Source: Nectonema munidae
Lineage: Eukaryota; Nematomorpha; Nectonematoida; Nectonematidae
Direction of reading: 5' to 3'
Length of the DNA: 64,000 nucleotides
Assembly: GCA_030549495.1 (NCBI GenBank)
Contig: JAUIRK010000172.1
Coordinates: forward strand, 62,001-126,000
Below are positions 24,439 to 36,510 of the stretch, in pieces. The translations under genes and the position numbers were made by a program. Under the pieces are notes generated by a model. That model was given only the letters and a program-made list of their open reading frames with translations. It was not told where the DNA came from and did not search any database. Positions within the stretch are counted from its first letter, which is position 1, and each line of letters begins with the position of its first letter.

Positions 24439-27400
24439 TTAAGAAATTTTAGCTTTTGAAAAATCCATCTCAGGGTGTGCCTTCATAAACTTTTGCAGCA
24501 TTTCATTCTTTTTCGCATCCTCTGAAGTAGGCAGGCCCATCGCCTTCTGTCTTTGGTCGTACATCATTTTTTCTACCATAGAGCGCGTTTCCCCGTCTAA
24601 ATCGGAGAGTTTGGAATTTGCAGGAACAATCTTTTTCGTATTTATCACGGGGTCTCCGACAACAAGTCTACTCCACCACTCCATTTGATTAATTTTTTCT
24701 AAGGACACGTGTATCAATTTTGAATCGGAAATGAGCCACGTGCACTCGTCTGCATTCACTTCATGCTCAAGCTCTGCATCGATTATGGCAACTTCATTTT
24801 TGAGACCGACACGAAGATACTTTTTCTTAATCTCGACATGCACATGCTTTGCCTTGAGAGCATAGGACACGTCGATTGGAATTTTCAAATCAATGTCGAC
24901 AAGAGTTTGTATCCAACTATATTTTTCTAAATCACACCCATTTCCCATATTTGGTTGTAGTTTTCCTAAAAAACATTAAAGAATTATATGTTACAGCAAA
25001 ACCTCAATATAACGAAACTCAACGGACTTTAATTTTATTTCGTTATAATGAAATTTCAAAACAGCCCTATACCTTTTTTCTAACATTGAGTTATTAAATT
25101 ATTATCTATAAGTATTTACCTGAGAAGTTAATTGAACAAATAAGTGAGCTAACCTGATTGGGTTATTGTCACAAAAAGAGAATAAATATCAAGGGAATAA
25201 ACACACATAAAAATTCTATGAAAAGGATACTAAAATGTCAGAAGTAAGACAGTTGATAATCTTGAAAGAAGGGAGTCTTCAGAGCGAAAGCATGAAAGAA
25301 GTTAGAAACGTGAATGCTGATATATATTTTACCTGATAAATATCTATATTAAGTTTCCCTTTTATTCATTATTTAAAATATAGAACTTGAAAAAATATTT
25401 TTATAATTTAAAAAACCCAATTTTAACTCCGATTGCAACTCCAAAATTTTATTAGATACCCACTCCGATTCATATTCCTTTAAAATACCCGACTCTGCAA
25501 CCTAGCTAAAAACCGGGCAAAATACTGAATAGTTAGGAATAAGGTTGTGAGCGAATATAAAAGTCGAAAAGTTAAATTTAATTTTTAAAATAAATTTTTT
25601 CAGAGTAAATTTCATTTTTGATGTCGACTTTTATGAATAAACTTTTTTTAGATAAATAGGGTAAAATCGCATCTGTTCAGTAGAAATAATTTTCCTTTTA
25701 TAATAGTTTTTTCTCCTTTTTCTACTTAACAGATGCTATTTTAACCTATTTATCTAAAAAAAATTTTGACAATGAAAAAATGCTTTCTGAGAGTAGTAGT
25801 TAATCTTTTAACTACTTAAATATATTTAGAGATATTAAGAAAACATTCCAAAATCTTTTTTCAATGCTCATCGGTTTTGAGAGGTATTTTTTAAAATGTC
25901 AAAAATTATTTGTAATTGAACAAAATATCGAGAAAAACTAATAAAATTTTTTATTTGCTTCGAACTGAATATTTATATTACACGATTTAGGAAATTTGAA
26001 ATTAAATTTATTAGAATAAATGATTTCATTACAAATTCTGATTTAGCGAGGAGGGCGAGATTATAGCTTGGTCAGCATAGAAGAATTGGGTGACCTATGC
26101 ATCAGAAAATATTCGTGGCTTTATCATCCTAAAATCTCCTATACTCTTTTACTCCCATTTTATCAGAAAGAATTGAAGGTTTTAAATTATTGATAGAAGT
26201 GAGTATTTAATTATAGATCAATTAAATCAGATTTCCAAGCAAGCTTTTTTGTATATTCTTTTTTTGAAAAATTTAGCCTTAGCCATTTTTAGAAAATGTA
26301 ACCTTTATGACAAATTATAACAAATTTTCTCTCATAGAGAAACAGTTAACTGATTATACGTAAATAACTAGAAAATTTAGAAATGTCTGTGGTGGCTTTA
26401 AAAATTTGTAATAAAAGAAAGAGAAAATGAATACGGCATAAAAATACAGGCTCGGAAATCAATCCTTTCAACATTTGTGGAAGAACACAGGAGATAGCTC
26501 TGCTGATGGAGAACTGGTAGAAGGAGTCAGGCATCATGACAATCAATGATCTACAGATAGGCATTGAAGAAATTTGTTTCTTTTGGTTGAAGAAATTTCT
26601 CCAAGATAGTCAATTAGTTTGAATAACTTGGTTATCGTTTATTTTTTACACGATAGTTTGCAGATTAAAATATAATATAAAGTAAACATATGTCAATAAA
26701 ATTCTTTATTTAATAATTTATAACTGAAAGACTTAGGCACGAGAATTTATCTAAATATATTTTTTTATCTATTGTTGGAACAGTGTTTATCCACTACTGA
26801 AGATTGGCTATAAATAGCTGAAACTTGTTGAGGACATTTTGAATGGGACGTTGAAGAATTGCATTTTTAATGCTGAGTTTTGTATATTAAAAGTTGTTTC
26901 TTCTTTAATTTAATTTATAAATAATACTTTATGCATAGAGGGGAGTAGATTTTTAGATAAGTCAAGAATCACGAGAAACATTAAACCTAACTATTTATGT
27001 GGTTGAGCGCCTTTTGCAAGTTTAAGTGTTATAGCTTATAAAAAGAAACCATGAGATTAAGCAGAGGGAAATACCTTTGTCTTCCTCATTTTCTCCTTCT
27101 TTGCTCGTAGATTTGTCGCTAGAGTCTCCAGTTTTATCAGTGGCATCTTTTTTCACAGGTTCTTTGACTTTAGTTGCGTCATTGTTTTCGTTTTCTTTAT
27201 TTTGTTTCAGCTCAAGTTCTAGCTTTTCGGCTTCTTCATCATCGAGTTCCTATTAATTAAAAGCATGAAAACGAATTACTTAAAATTACGTAAGTCGCTC
27301 AAAATACAAAGATTAACACATAATTAACAATTATATATATGAACAAATAATATTCTACTTAATTTTTAATAAAAATTTAATTCTAGGAAGATATGCAAAC

Positions 27401-28842
27401 AAAATTTTGTCAACAAATGCAAGAAACCTTGATTATATTTCTTCGGTATATATTATGTTCTTTCATAGTTTTGATTAAAGATCTTTAATCATCATCACTA
27501 ATCGTACACTGTGTGAAACCGGTTTCGGATATGGAAGTCTCGTCTCATTTGTTCCACTTTGAGATTCTCTCCATAAGGTTTGAATTGCCGCTTAGTAGTT
27601 AGATATTAGTTAGTTTAGATAGCTTTGATGATCTTTATTTACTTATGAATCGATTGCCCCATTACGGTTTCGAATCAATCTAGTACAGTGGATCATAAGT
27701 AAATAAAGTTTGATAAAAACGTATATCTCTGTTAAACGACCACTAAGTTATACTACCAACGAGCATTAAAACTCTATAAAAAAGGTCCATGGTAATAATA
27801 AATCATTCTTTTCTATACTGCAGAGAAAACAGAAAAACTTGCATAAATGTAATTATGTTTATATTGCAAAAATAAACCATAAACATATTATAATATAAAC
27901 TAAAGAATAAACATTCAAATACTTTAAATCAAATACTGAATTAATTTAATAAATAAGAAATACTAACTTAAAACAGTTGGGAAAATTTTTATAGATGAAC
28001 AATAGACATAGACGGTGTAACCAGTAGCCAAACCAAAAATACCCAGGATGAGGTTTTCAATCTTAATCTAGAATTGTTTATGAGTTTAAAAAGAAATAAA
28101 TATGGAAATTTTCAGAATAGCGATATTAATTCCTGAAAAATCAGCCTTTATTATACTAGTACAGATTGCCAGATATTTAAATCAGCTAGATGAAAAAAAT
28201 ATTAGCTAGAAAAAAGGAATGAAAAAAATTATTCTTGTACAGAAATAGATATTTTAAATACATGAAAATAAAATAGAAATTTTTATAATTAAAAAATAGA
28301 TGAGCTTGATATTTTAAATTTCTATTTTAGAAGTATAAGTCAATGAAACAACGAAAGTCTTCTAAATCGCTCTTGATTTGGTAATAATCATCCAGAAACA
28401 GCTAATGGTGGAAAATAGGGACAATCTAGCAACTGTATATAAAAACGACTTTAAAAAACAAAAATGACAAATGTCTAACTAATATCTTTTTTGTAAATAA
28501 ATTCATTGAACTTTATATGGAATATATAACAAAAATAAAAACGAAATATACTTTTATTTTTGGTTCTTCTTTTTTGGGTATTTTTAAATTTTTATCAGGT
28601 ATAGATTGAACTTTAGGTTGTTTTTCTTTCTGGTTTTTTAGTGATAGTTCTTTCCATTTATTGAAGGAATTAAGTAAGACTTTCTGGGGTTGTAATTTGG
28701 AATTATTGGGAAGAAAAAAATCGGTTTTCCGAGATAAAAAACTGAAAATTGTGTCTAAGAAATCTTCTATGCCATTTTCATGCTGCTGTGCGATACTTAA
28801 TAAAAGAGGATCAAATTTATCATAATTCTTGTCAGCAGACAT
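24439..28842 (-). CDS. NUDC: NUDC nuclear migration protein, complete three-exon gene
   Basis: Exon 1 is 28842-28552 (97 codons), exon 2 is 27249-27075, exon 3 is 24965-24439. The junctions read [13 protein letters not shown] and EDK-G-KLQPN, each with GT donor and AG acceptor, giving about 330 residues against 331 in human NUDC. The N-terminal NUDC domain is [20 protein letters not shown] then [11 protein letters not shown]. An acidic/lysine linker fills exon 2. The CS (p23-like) domain starts at [15 protein letters not shown], and the tail [10 protein letters not shown] is diagnostic for NUDC proper rather than NUDCD2/3. In other animals NUDC is an Hsp90 co-chaperone that acts with LIS1 and dynein in nuclear migration and mitosis. 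Intron 2 (24966-27074) and intron 1 (27250-28551) hold repeats. No break is seen. Confidence 0.95.
24992..25060. repeat. Possible pogo/Tigger-like terminal fragment in NUDC intron 2
   Basis: The stretch CAGCAAAACCTCAATATAAC followed by a near-palindromic TTTCGTTATAATGAAA resembles the CAGTNAAACCT...TATAACG termini of Tigger elements. No second terminus was found, so only a fragment is claimed. Confidence 0.35.
25643..25763. repeat. Long-armed hairpin in NUDC intron 2
   Basis: The left arm at 25643-25686 starts TTTTTTTAGATAAATAGG. The right arm at 25719-25763 is its reverse complement with only a few mismatches. The arms are about 44 bp and the loop about 32 bp. It is likely a fold-back MITE. 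As part of the NUDC pre-mRNA it would form a stable stem. Confidence 0.65.
27631..27708. repeat. Short inverted repeat in NUDC intron 1
   Basis: TTTATTTACTTATGAATC near 27634 is mirrored by GATCATAAGTAAATAAAG at 27691-27708. It is a small hairpin, perhaps a MITE core. No flanking duplication was identified. Confidence 0.45.
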
Positions 28843-29089
28843 TTTAATTTTAGTTTAAAAAATTTTAAATAATAAATTTTCTAGAGTTTTAGAGATTATT
28901 TAGATTATTGTCCTTTAAACTAAACAGAGGACTAGTCAGAATTTTCAAAGTGGTACGCTAGAAGTTAGTAGGTGGAAATACCTGTTTGAAGACGCAAGTA
29001 AAATAGAATAAAAATATCCGTTGAATAAAGAGTTTCTTTTTAAATCCGTAATCACAGTTCATGAGCTTATCTAAAAAGCTCCGTATTTC

Positions 29090-30230
29090 TTGGCTTAGCA
29101 TTAGTAAATTCTCGAACTACTCTTGGTCTGTCTATAGAATTAGTTTTATAGATATGTAAAATTGCTAAGGATGATAATCTCTGTTATGTGATTTTGTTTT
29201 TTAAACGTGCTATGATATGCTTTAAGGCACTGAAACTTTGTTCATCTGTGCACACAGAGACTGAATATGCGACTAATGTGGCGATTGAAGTATAGATCCA
29301 TGGATATAAATTCTTGCTGTTTGCATTAAAAGTTTCCAAAAACGAGTCTGGTTTTGGTTCACCACCAATCTTTCTCTCCAACAAGTGACCGCCATTTGGA
29401 ATTTCTCTTTAGTTGCATCAAAATCATGGTTTTAATGAGTGTAGATGTTGTCTATGTTAATTTCCGTTAAATCTGATAGTTAGTTTGACATCAAGTACTG
29501 AGCTTCAAATCCCAGGAGGGGAGCATTAAGTTGTCATCCATTTATCTGATGAGATAATCAAGAAATGGGAAGAATAATGCAGATTTCGGGTAATACGTTG
29601 ACTGATTCTGCCTTTATGTTTTCTCTATGGGATTGACGTCCAACTGTTCGTGGCTTCTTAGGGGCATATTTTACAGCAATATTCTGTGCTTTATTGTACA
29701 CACCAGTCAAAATGTTCAACATTTGTTAATCTTTCAAAGATTGATAAGCAAGCACTTGCTTCTTGTGATGCTTCGATAAGATTCATGTTTGGTTTTTGTG
29801 GAAAGACTCTCAGACGATAACTGTATTGGAAGATATTCTCAAGTACAAACATGGCAAAAATGAAATCCCATTTTGTTTTTTCAAAGTTAAGCAACGAGAT
29901 TTGTTACCTTCGTTTTCTCAAAGTTCCTTAAGAGTGTCAACGGTCACATCAAAAGCTTTTAACATGACACTCAGTCTATCATCTCGGGCGCCCCACCTTT
30001 TGTAACTGGGAGGCTTTAATTTTGTGCGTTCACTCATATGTTCTCTCAACTCCTTATCTCAATGAAATTGTTCTTGAAGATGAAGACTGCATTTAGCTGC
30101 ATATTTAAAGATTATAGCAATACTTTTTACAGTATCCAAAACATTTCGGACAATCTTCACATCAAAAGATTGACTAAAGCCCAAATTGAACACACGTGAT
30201 CTACAATGGAAGTATCTCGCTAGAGGATAT
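29090..30230 (-). pseudogene. Broken hAT transposase (ZMYM/THAP-associated type)
   Basis: On the minus strand, pieces run in family order. A mid-domain piece (RSRVFNLGFSQSFD) is followed by KLKPPSYKRWGARDDRLSVM (the conserved RW-type block), VDTLKEL, a helical piece (EASACLSIFERLTNVEHF) and the C-terminal dimerisation region (NLYPWIYTSIATLVAYSVSV then EQSFSALKHIIARLKNKI). These pieces lie in different frames with several stops, so the gene is dead. The first nucleotides of its remnant lie about 250 bp upstream of the NUDC start, so it may sit close to the NUDC promoter. Confidence 0.75.
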
Positions 30231-30599
30231 CCTTTTCAAACCCTTGTCTGTACACGATTATATTCCTGAGTTCGCATTTTTTCAATCTGACAGGATATCA
30301 TCAGGATTTAGGGATGTATAATGCCTCTGAAAAGGGGGAATTTTTTTTATCCCTTTAGGAAAAATTTGGTAGGCTACAACATTAAGCCTGACTGAGCCTC
30401 TGCTCATATAAAGATTTCGAGTTAAATTTCATACCTTTGGGTAAAATAATATTAGTTTTATCTTATTTATAAATTTATTTAGGGAAAAATGTTTCTGAAA
30501 TTAAATGCATTGTATTATTTATTTTGACACTTTTATTCAAATGCAGAAAAAATTTGTTTGTATAATATTGAATTAAAAATTATATATTTTTACGTTAAT

Positions 30600-30850
30600 G
30601 CTTTTATGTTAACGGGATATTTAATAATAGGTTGTTGTGTGGAAGATTGATTGGTTGAAATTTTTATATATGTTTTGTGTGTTTTTATATGGTGGATAAG
30701 TTTTATGTGTTTGTCGTTGAAGATTTGATTGGTTGAAATTATTTATATGTTTTATGTGTATTTTTATATGTGTGATGATTCATATAATTGTAGTGTGAGT
30801 ATGTATGAAATTATTTATATGTATTTTATATGGTGTAATAGAAAAATACA
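30600..30850. repeat. T/G-rich repeat, about 76-bp period, nearly free of C
   Basis: GAAGATTGATTGGTTGAAAT near 30642 recurs as GAAGATTTGATTGGTTGAAA near 30719, with a partial third copy. The plus strand has only about four C in 240 bases. Confidence 0.5.
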
Positions 30851-31434
30851 CAGAAGATACAAATATTCTAAAACCATAATATAACATATTAGAACTCAAT
30901 ATTAAAGAATATGGAGGAAGAAAAGAAAGTTAGTAAATTTTATTTTACAAGAAAACATAAATATCATATCCAAAAAATATACTAAAATTTTTTCATGCTG
31001 TTGCAAATATTTTATAGTAAATTAAATTAAATTTTAAAATGAGATATAAAAAAATAAACTAAGAGATCACTCCGCTTCTGTTCACAATACTTATTTAGTG
31101 AAAAGTTTATTTAATGAATTTCGCTTGAGATTTGGCATAGAAAAGTCTTTGAGAGTCATCAAGAATTCACTAGAAAATATGATAAGTATGATCAAAAATG
31201 TTTTATATGTAATATTTATGTATAATTGACTCTTGTGCACTTATATTTTTCTCTTTGTTCTTTTAAGTTTTCTTTATTATATGATGTTCAACTATTTTTT
31301 TTATCTATATGTATATATCAATCTCAACAACACTCTTTTTCTGCATCCTCACTCGACATCAAATATAGCTCATGGAAGTGATTGTTCAACGGCTCACGCC
31401 TTTTGATCCTCTATGAAACCTTTACCATCTATAT

Positions 31435-31910
31435 ACAGTAAAACCTGTAAGAAACGGTACCTTTAGTAAGCGACTTTCCGTAAGATAAGGTTGTAAGACA
31501 TTTTCCCAGCTCTTTGATAAATAAAAGGTTATGTATTACCTGTGGTAAACGTACCTGTGAGTTACAACTAACGACTCGTTTACTAAGAAATTAAAAAAAA
31601 AACCTCCATTTTAAGACTCTTTTTTTCTAATTTAAAATGGCGTTTTTTAGAATGTTCTTTCTGTAAATTTACACTTTAAATTTATGTAAGTGTCCTTTTG
31701 AATATTGAATTTTATTTATCTATGGATAATCAATTTTTCTTGAATAGAATCTCTGGATTTCCTGATCTTCAAGATCTTTTTAATTTAAATTAAATTTGCA
31801 ATCGTTCCTTTTTGCGTCAAAGCGACCATTTTTAGACTTCAGTTAACGTGGACCACCTTTGAATGACATCCCGTCATAAGTGGTCGTAATATAGAGATGG
31901 CCTTATTAGA
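31435..31910. mobile_element. Possible Tigger-like MITE remnant
   Basis: It starts TA-CAGTAAAACCTGTAAGAAAC, like a pogo/Tigger terminus with a TA target. The right side (GTGGTCGTAATATAGAGATG) resembles an eroded opposite end. The part at 31.77-31.87 kb (CTTTTTGCGTCAAAGCGACC) is also similar to the middle of the TTAA satellite element (about 11.23 kb), so the two families share a piece. Confidence 0.4.
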
Positions 31911-32021
31911 GAGAGTAATTAAATACTTCACCCCCATAAGGAAAAAGAGTTAAACATAAATACATTAAAATTTTAATATGAGGGGGTTTAGGTGCAGATG
32001 TTTTAGCAAAGGCGTTTAAAA

Positions 32022-32960
32022 GTTTATTTCTAAAAGCTATCTCCAAAAATATTCTCTCAATTTTACATGAAATATATGTTTTTATATCAAATCAATAATG
32101 CTGTTTTCATTTCTGAACTCATTTTTTTACATTTAGGATGTGAAAACGCTTATAAGTGTTAATTAAATTTGCGGTTTACTTCTAAAAATTGTCTCCAAAA
32201 ACATTTTTTCAAATTTTACAATTAAAATTTAAATATATGTTTTTATACCAAATCAACCATGCTAGTTTCATTTATGTACTCAATTTTTGCAGTTTGAATT
32301 TGAAAATACCTATAAGTATCAATCAAATTTGCGTTTAGTTCTAAAATTTGTTTCCAAAAATACTGATTCAAATTTTAGATGAAATATATATTTTTATAGC
32401 AAATAGATCATGATGATTTCATTTCTGAACACAGTTTTCGCATTTAGAGATTTTACTGCTAGTGTCAATCAAATTTGCGGTTTATGTCTGAAAACTATAC
32501 TCAAAAATATTCTCTCTAATTTTACATGAAATGTGTTTTTATACCAATTCGACCATGATAATTTTTATTTCTGTAATCATTTTTTGCATTTAGAGGTTTT
32601 AAATGTCTGAAAGTGTCAATCAAATGTTCGATTTACGTCTAATGTCTACAGAAATATTTTTGAAATTTAAATAAAATATCTGTTTTTATGCCAAATGGAA
32701 GATGCTGGTTTCATTTTTGGACTCAGGTTTGGCATTTATGGTTTTAAAATATCTGAAAGCTTCTATCAGATTTGCGGTTAACTTCTAGATACTGTCTTCA
32801 AAAATATTTTCAAAAAAATAAAATATCTGTTTTATACCAAATCGACTATGCTTATTTTATTTCTGTACTGGATTTTGGATAATACGATTAAAAATATCTC
32901 GAAGTGGCAATTGAATTTATAATGTATGCTTGAAAATTAGTTCTGTAAAAAATTTTCAAA
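32022..32960. repeat. Array A in copy 3 (about 6 units)
   Basis: Same unit words as in copy 1. The first unit matches the CTAAAAGCTATCTCC variant seen near 9717, so the truncation point lies in the middle of the ancestral array. Confidence 0.8.
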
Positions 32961-33929
32961 AAACGGCTTATAGTAAAAATATACTTTTTTTTTGTATATA
33001 ATACTTTCTACAATCATCTTGAGTATGAAATATTTATTAAAAAAAACAAAACGTATTATAAAATCTTTTAAAAATTTGTATGAGAGAAGGAACCAAGTTG
33101 AAAACTAATTGAAAAGAGAACATGTGCAAATAATTAAAAAAAATATGTATCTTCACTAAATGGAAGATCTACCATGTTCTAATGAACTAAGAAGTGGTTT
33201 AATTATATAATATTAGATGCTTCAAAAAAGATTTTGACTGAAAAAGAAGTTCCTCTTTTACAAATGAAAAATATTTAAATCTATAGCTTATCTAGGATTA
33301 CAATTAACATTTAGCTAATATGGGTAGGAAATCTGAAAATTTAGAATAGGTCAGATTTATCAAAAATGGCACAGATGCCAATATGTGAGAATTTAGTCAC
33401 TATCAAGATCTTTTTAATTTAAATTAAATTTGTCAATCTTTTTCCTTTTGCGTCAAAGTGATAATTTTTTTAGATGAAGAACGTGGACAACTTTTTGTAA
33501 TTGAATAATATGTTCATTAATTGTATTGAATACACGATACTGATAAAAAAAAGTCTAAGATCATCCAGAAGATTCTTTAATCAAAATGCCTTGAGAGAGG
33601 AAAAAAGTAATTTTATCATTATAAAAAAATTTTCGACACACATTGAAGAATATAAATTTCTAATGAAAAAAGAGCTACCAAGAAAGGACATCATAGAATG
33701 AATATCAAAATTACATACTGTATATTATAATATGACGTATAGATTACGAGCCGATAACGAATTTGTAGCCAAAAAGATAGAGGTCCTATCGAGTTACACA
33801 AGTTACTGTAGAATGAAATATTTTAAGTGAATTAAACACCTAAAGTTGGTTTATTAAATAAATTAAGAAAATAATTACCAGAGAAATACTGCAAGTAGAA
33901 GTTATTTTTATGTTTATATATTTGACATT

Positions 33930-35045
33930 GATTTACAGGTTTAATCGATTTTTTGACAGGTTTTATTGATTTCATAAAAAATGACATCACCATTAAATTC
34001 CACATATGTACTTGAAATATATAAAAAACTTTTTATAAGAATAAAAATTTTAATTTTGACATGGGCTGTCATATTTAAATTATTTTGTCAGGTTTGACTA
34101 ATTTTTAATTAAAAAAAAAGAATATAACCAGTAAACACAGCCTACTTGAAAATGCCATACACGGTAAACTTCATCATCTCCCTATACTTTCTATTAAACG
34201 TAATTCTCTAATTCAAAAAACCGTGCCTGATAATTCTTTTTGGGATAAATAAATTTTTTGACAGTTTTGTTTGATTTTCATAAAAAAAAATGAATATCAC
34301 CACTGAATTACACATGCTTAAAAATTGGTATATATGTGTAAAAACTTTATATTATTACTTAGATAAAAAGTTTCTTTTTAAGATGAGCTGTCATATATAA
34401 ATCAATGCTTTGATAACTTTAATTGCTTTTTATTAAAAAATGAATATCACCGCTGAATTCAGCATGCTTGAAAATAGGTGTATATGTGTAAATGACATTA
34501 TATAATTATTTGGATAAAAAGTTTCTTTTTTGAGATGAGCTGTCACATTTAGATTAATTTTTGACAGTTTGTTTGATTTTCATAAAAAATGAATATCACC
34601 ACTGAATTCAGCTATTTGAAAATGGGTATACATGTGTAAAAAACTTTATATAATTATTTAGATAAAAAGTTCCTTTTTGAGATGAGCTGTCAAATATAAA
34701 TCAATTTTTTGTCAGGTTTGATTGATTTTCATAAAAAAATGAATATCACCACTGAATTCAGCATATTTGAAAATGGGTTGTGTAAAAAACTTTATATAAT
34801 TATTTAGATAAAAAGTTCCTTTTTGAGATGAGCTGTCACAGTTAGATTAATTTTTGACAGTTTGTTTGATTTTCATAAAAATGACACCACTGAATTCAGC
34901 TATTTGAAAATGGGTATACATGTGTAAAAAACTTTATATAATTATTTAGATAAAAAGTTCCTTTTTGAGATGAGCTGTCAAATATAAATCAATTTTTTTG
35001 TCAGGTTTGATTGATTTTGATAAAAAATGGACATCACCACTGAAT
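33930..35045. repeat. Array B in copy 3 (about 7 units)
   Basis: TGAGCTGTCA and CACCACTGAATTC recur at close to 150 bp, with small deletions in two units. The terminal units match those of copy 2 almost base for base. Confidence 0.85.
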
Positions 35046-35168
35046 TCAGCATAGTTTAAATATATATGTAACATTAAAATATTTATAAAAACTTATTAAT
35101 ATCTGAGAAAAATAGGGGGGGGGGGGGGTTACTTTACGCCACTTAGCGGACGCCCAGCACTAATAGCG

Positions 35169-35379
35169 TTAATATTCAATTGAATTAGGAATCAATTGAC
35201 CCAACTTGGTATAATTAGTAATATTGACCTTCTGAGGTCATAAATCAAAACATTCTAAAATAAAGTTTTTTAATAGTAAAAAAATCAAAGTCCAAAAAAT
35301 TCAAGAAAAAGACTTTCTATTACTTAAGCTTTTAGTTTCACAAAGGGGTCAATTGACCCTCTGGTAGTTCTAGGGTTAA
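35169..35379. mobile_element. Second TTAA MITE sharing a TTAA with copy 3
   Basis: Bounded by TTAA at 35169-35172 and 35376-35379. The right tip read inward is CCCTAGAACTACCAGAGGG, a CCCTAG-type piggyBac end. The word CAATTGACCC at 35193-35202 is mirrored by GGGTCAATTG at 35346-35355. The outermost left bases do not match the right tip, so the left end is eroded or has changed. Confidence 0.55.
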
Positions 35380-35900
35380 ACTCTTCACGCGCCTTCCTGA
35401 AAAACGACGAATAACACGGCGATGTTGTTTATATTACGTGTAAGCCGGATTTGAAATATCTGGCAAAGAATTAATGTGACACTTTTCCTATTTATCCTAT
35501 TGAAATGATGTTTATATCCATGCAGAGTAGGTCTAAAATTTGTACACTCATTTATCATAATTTTATGCTGTATCGCATGGGTTATGAACCCTTTGGCCTA
35601 TATTATTGAGAATTAGTGTTCATTATAACGAGCCACACTAGCAAATATTTTCCCAGTTTATATAATATGCTAGTAAGCAGAAGTCATTAGGGAGGGATAG
35701 AATTTCGGCCATTGATAACGAACCAGGAAGCATATCATCACTATTCAATAGGTCAGACATGTGTTTTAACGTTATTTGCATATTTCAAAGGAATTTTATA
35801 TTAATCAACTAAGTTTGCTTCAAAAATTTTAAGGTGTGTGCGACTGAAAGTAATTTTCAATTTTTTTTACTGAATTTAAGTCTTTGTTGAGTGTTATAAA

Positions 35901-36510
35901 CAGGGGCGCACATCCGGGGGGGGGGGGGGGCGAAAATTAAAAAAAAAATTTTTTTTTTGAAAATTTTAAAAAAATCTTCAAAAAACTAAATAAAATTAAA
36001 ATATAGCTATTTTTATTGAGATGAGTTGTGATATTAGGCAAAACGTTCATATGCCAAACCGTTTTACGAAAAATAGTCTTATGAAAAATGCGTAAAAGAG
36101 TCTAAAAAAATTGAAAAAACGGTTTTATAAAACAATAGTGCTAAATGAAAATTATGAGGCGAATTATTTTATGAAAATAGTTAGGCGAATTGTCCATGAG
36201 ACAAAATGTCTTATGAAAATAATTGGGCGAATTGTCCATGGGACGAACGGTCTTATGAAAATAATGGGGCGAATTGTCCATGGGACGAACTGTCTTATGA
36301 AAATAATGGGGCGAATTGTCCATGGGACGAACTGTCTTATGAAAATAATGGGGCGAATTGTCTTATAAAAAGAATGGGGCGAAATGTCTGAGGACCTTTT
36401 AAAGGATTGCTTGAATATTTGGTCTCCCGTGGTATTTCCAGACCACTAATTTTGAAAATTGCAACAAAAAAATTTCGCCCCCCCAATAATTTTGAGGATG
36501 TGCGCCCCTG
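35901..36510. mobile_element. Non-autonomous hAT MITE with an internal 42-bp minisatellite
   Basis: The termini are perfect inverted repeats CAGGGGCGCACATCC, followed inward by G-run/C-run tracts and CGAAA/TTTCG. The element is flanked by a perfect 8-bp duplication GTTATAAA (35893-35900 and 36511-36518). Tips starting CAGGG and an 8-bp duplication are the hAT signature. It encodes no transposase. It lies about 400 bp upstream of the TRAPPC2L start. Confidence 0.85.
36150..36395. repeat. 42-bp tandem repeat inside the hAT MITE
   Basis: GCGAATTGTCCATG recurs at 36185, 36227, 36269 and 36311, and GCGAATTG again at 36353, an exact 42-bp period. Because 42 is a multiple of three, frames stay open on both strands across the array. 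The resulting short repeat peptides are by-products, not a gene. Confidence 0.9.

Larger units (their letters stand above)
32022..35172. mobile_element. TTAA satellite-bearing element, copy 3, left end missing
   Basis: It begins abruptly inside array A and runs through the middle (about 32960-33930) and array B (about 33930-35045) to the right terminus. A G-run, the GGCGTAAA-type inner repeat and CGCTATTAGTGCTGG (read inward) precede TTAA at 35169-35172. It carries the same extra insert (34153-34235) as copy 2. Confidence 0.75.

Noticed and set aside
36111-36391. Repeat-peptide open frames on both strands inside the hAT MITE
   Set aside because: They exist only because the 42-bp repeat is a multiple of three. 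No start context or homology supports a protein.
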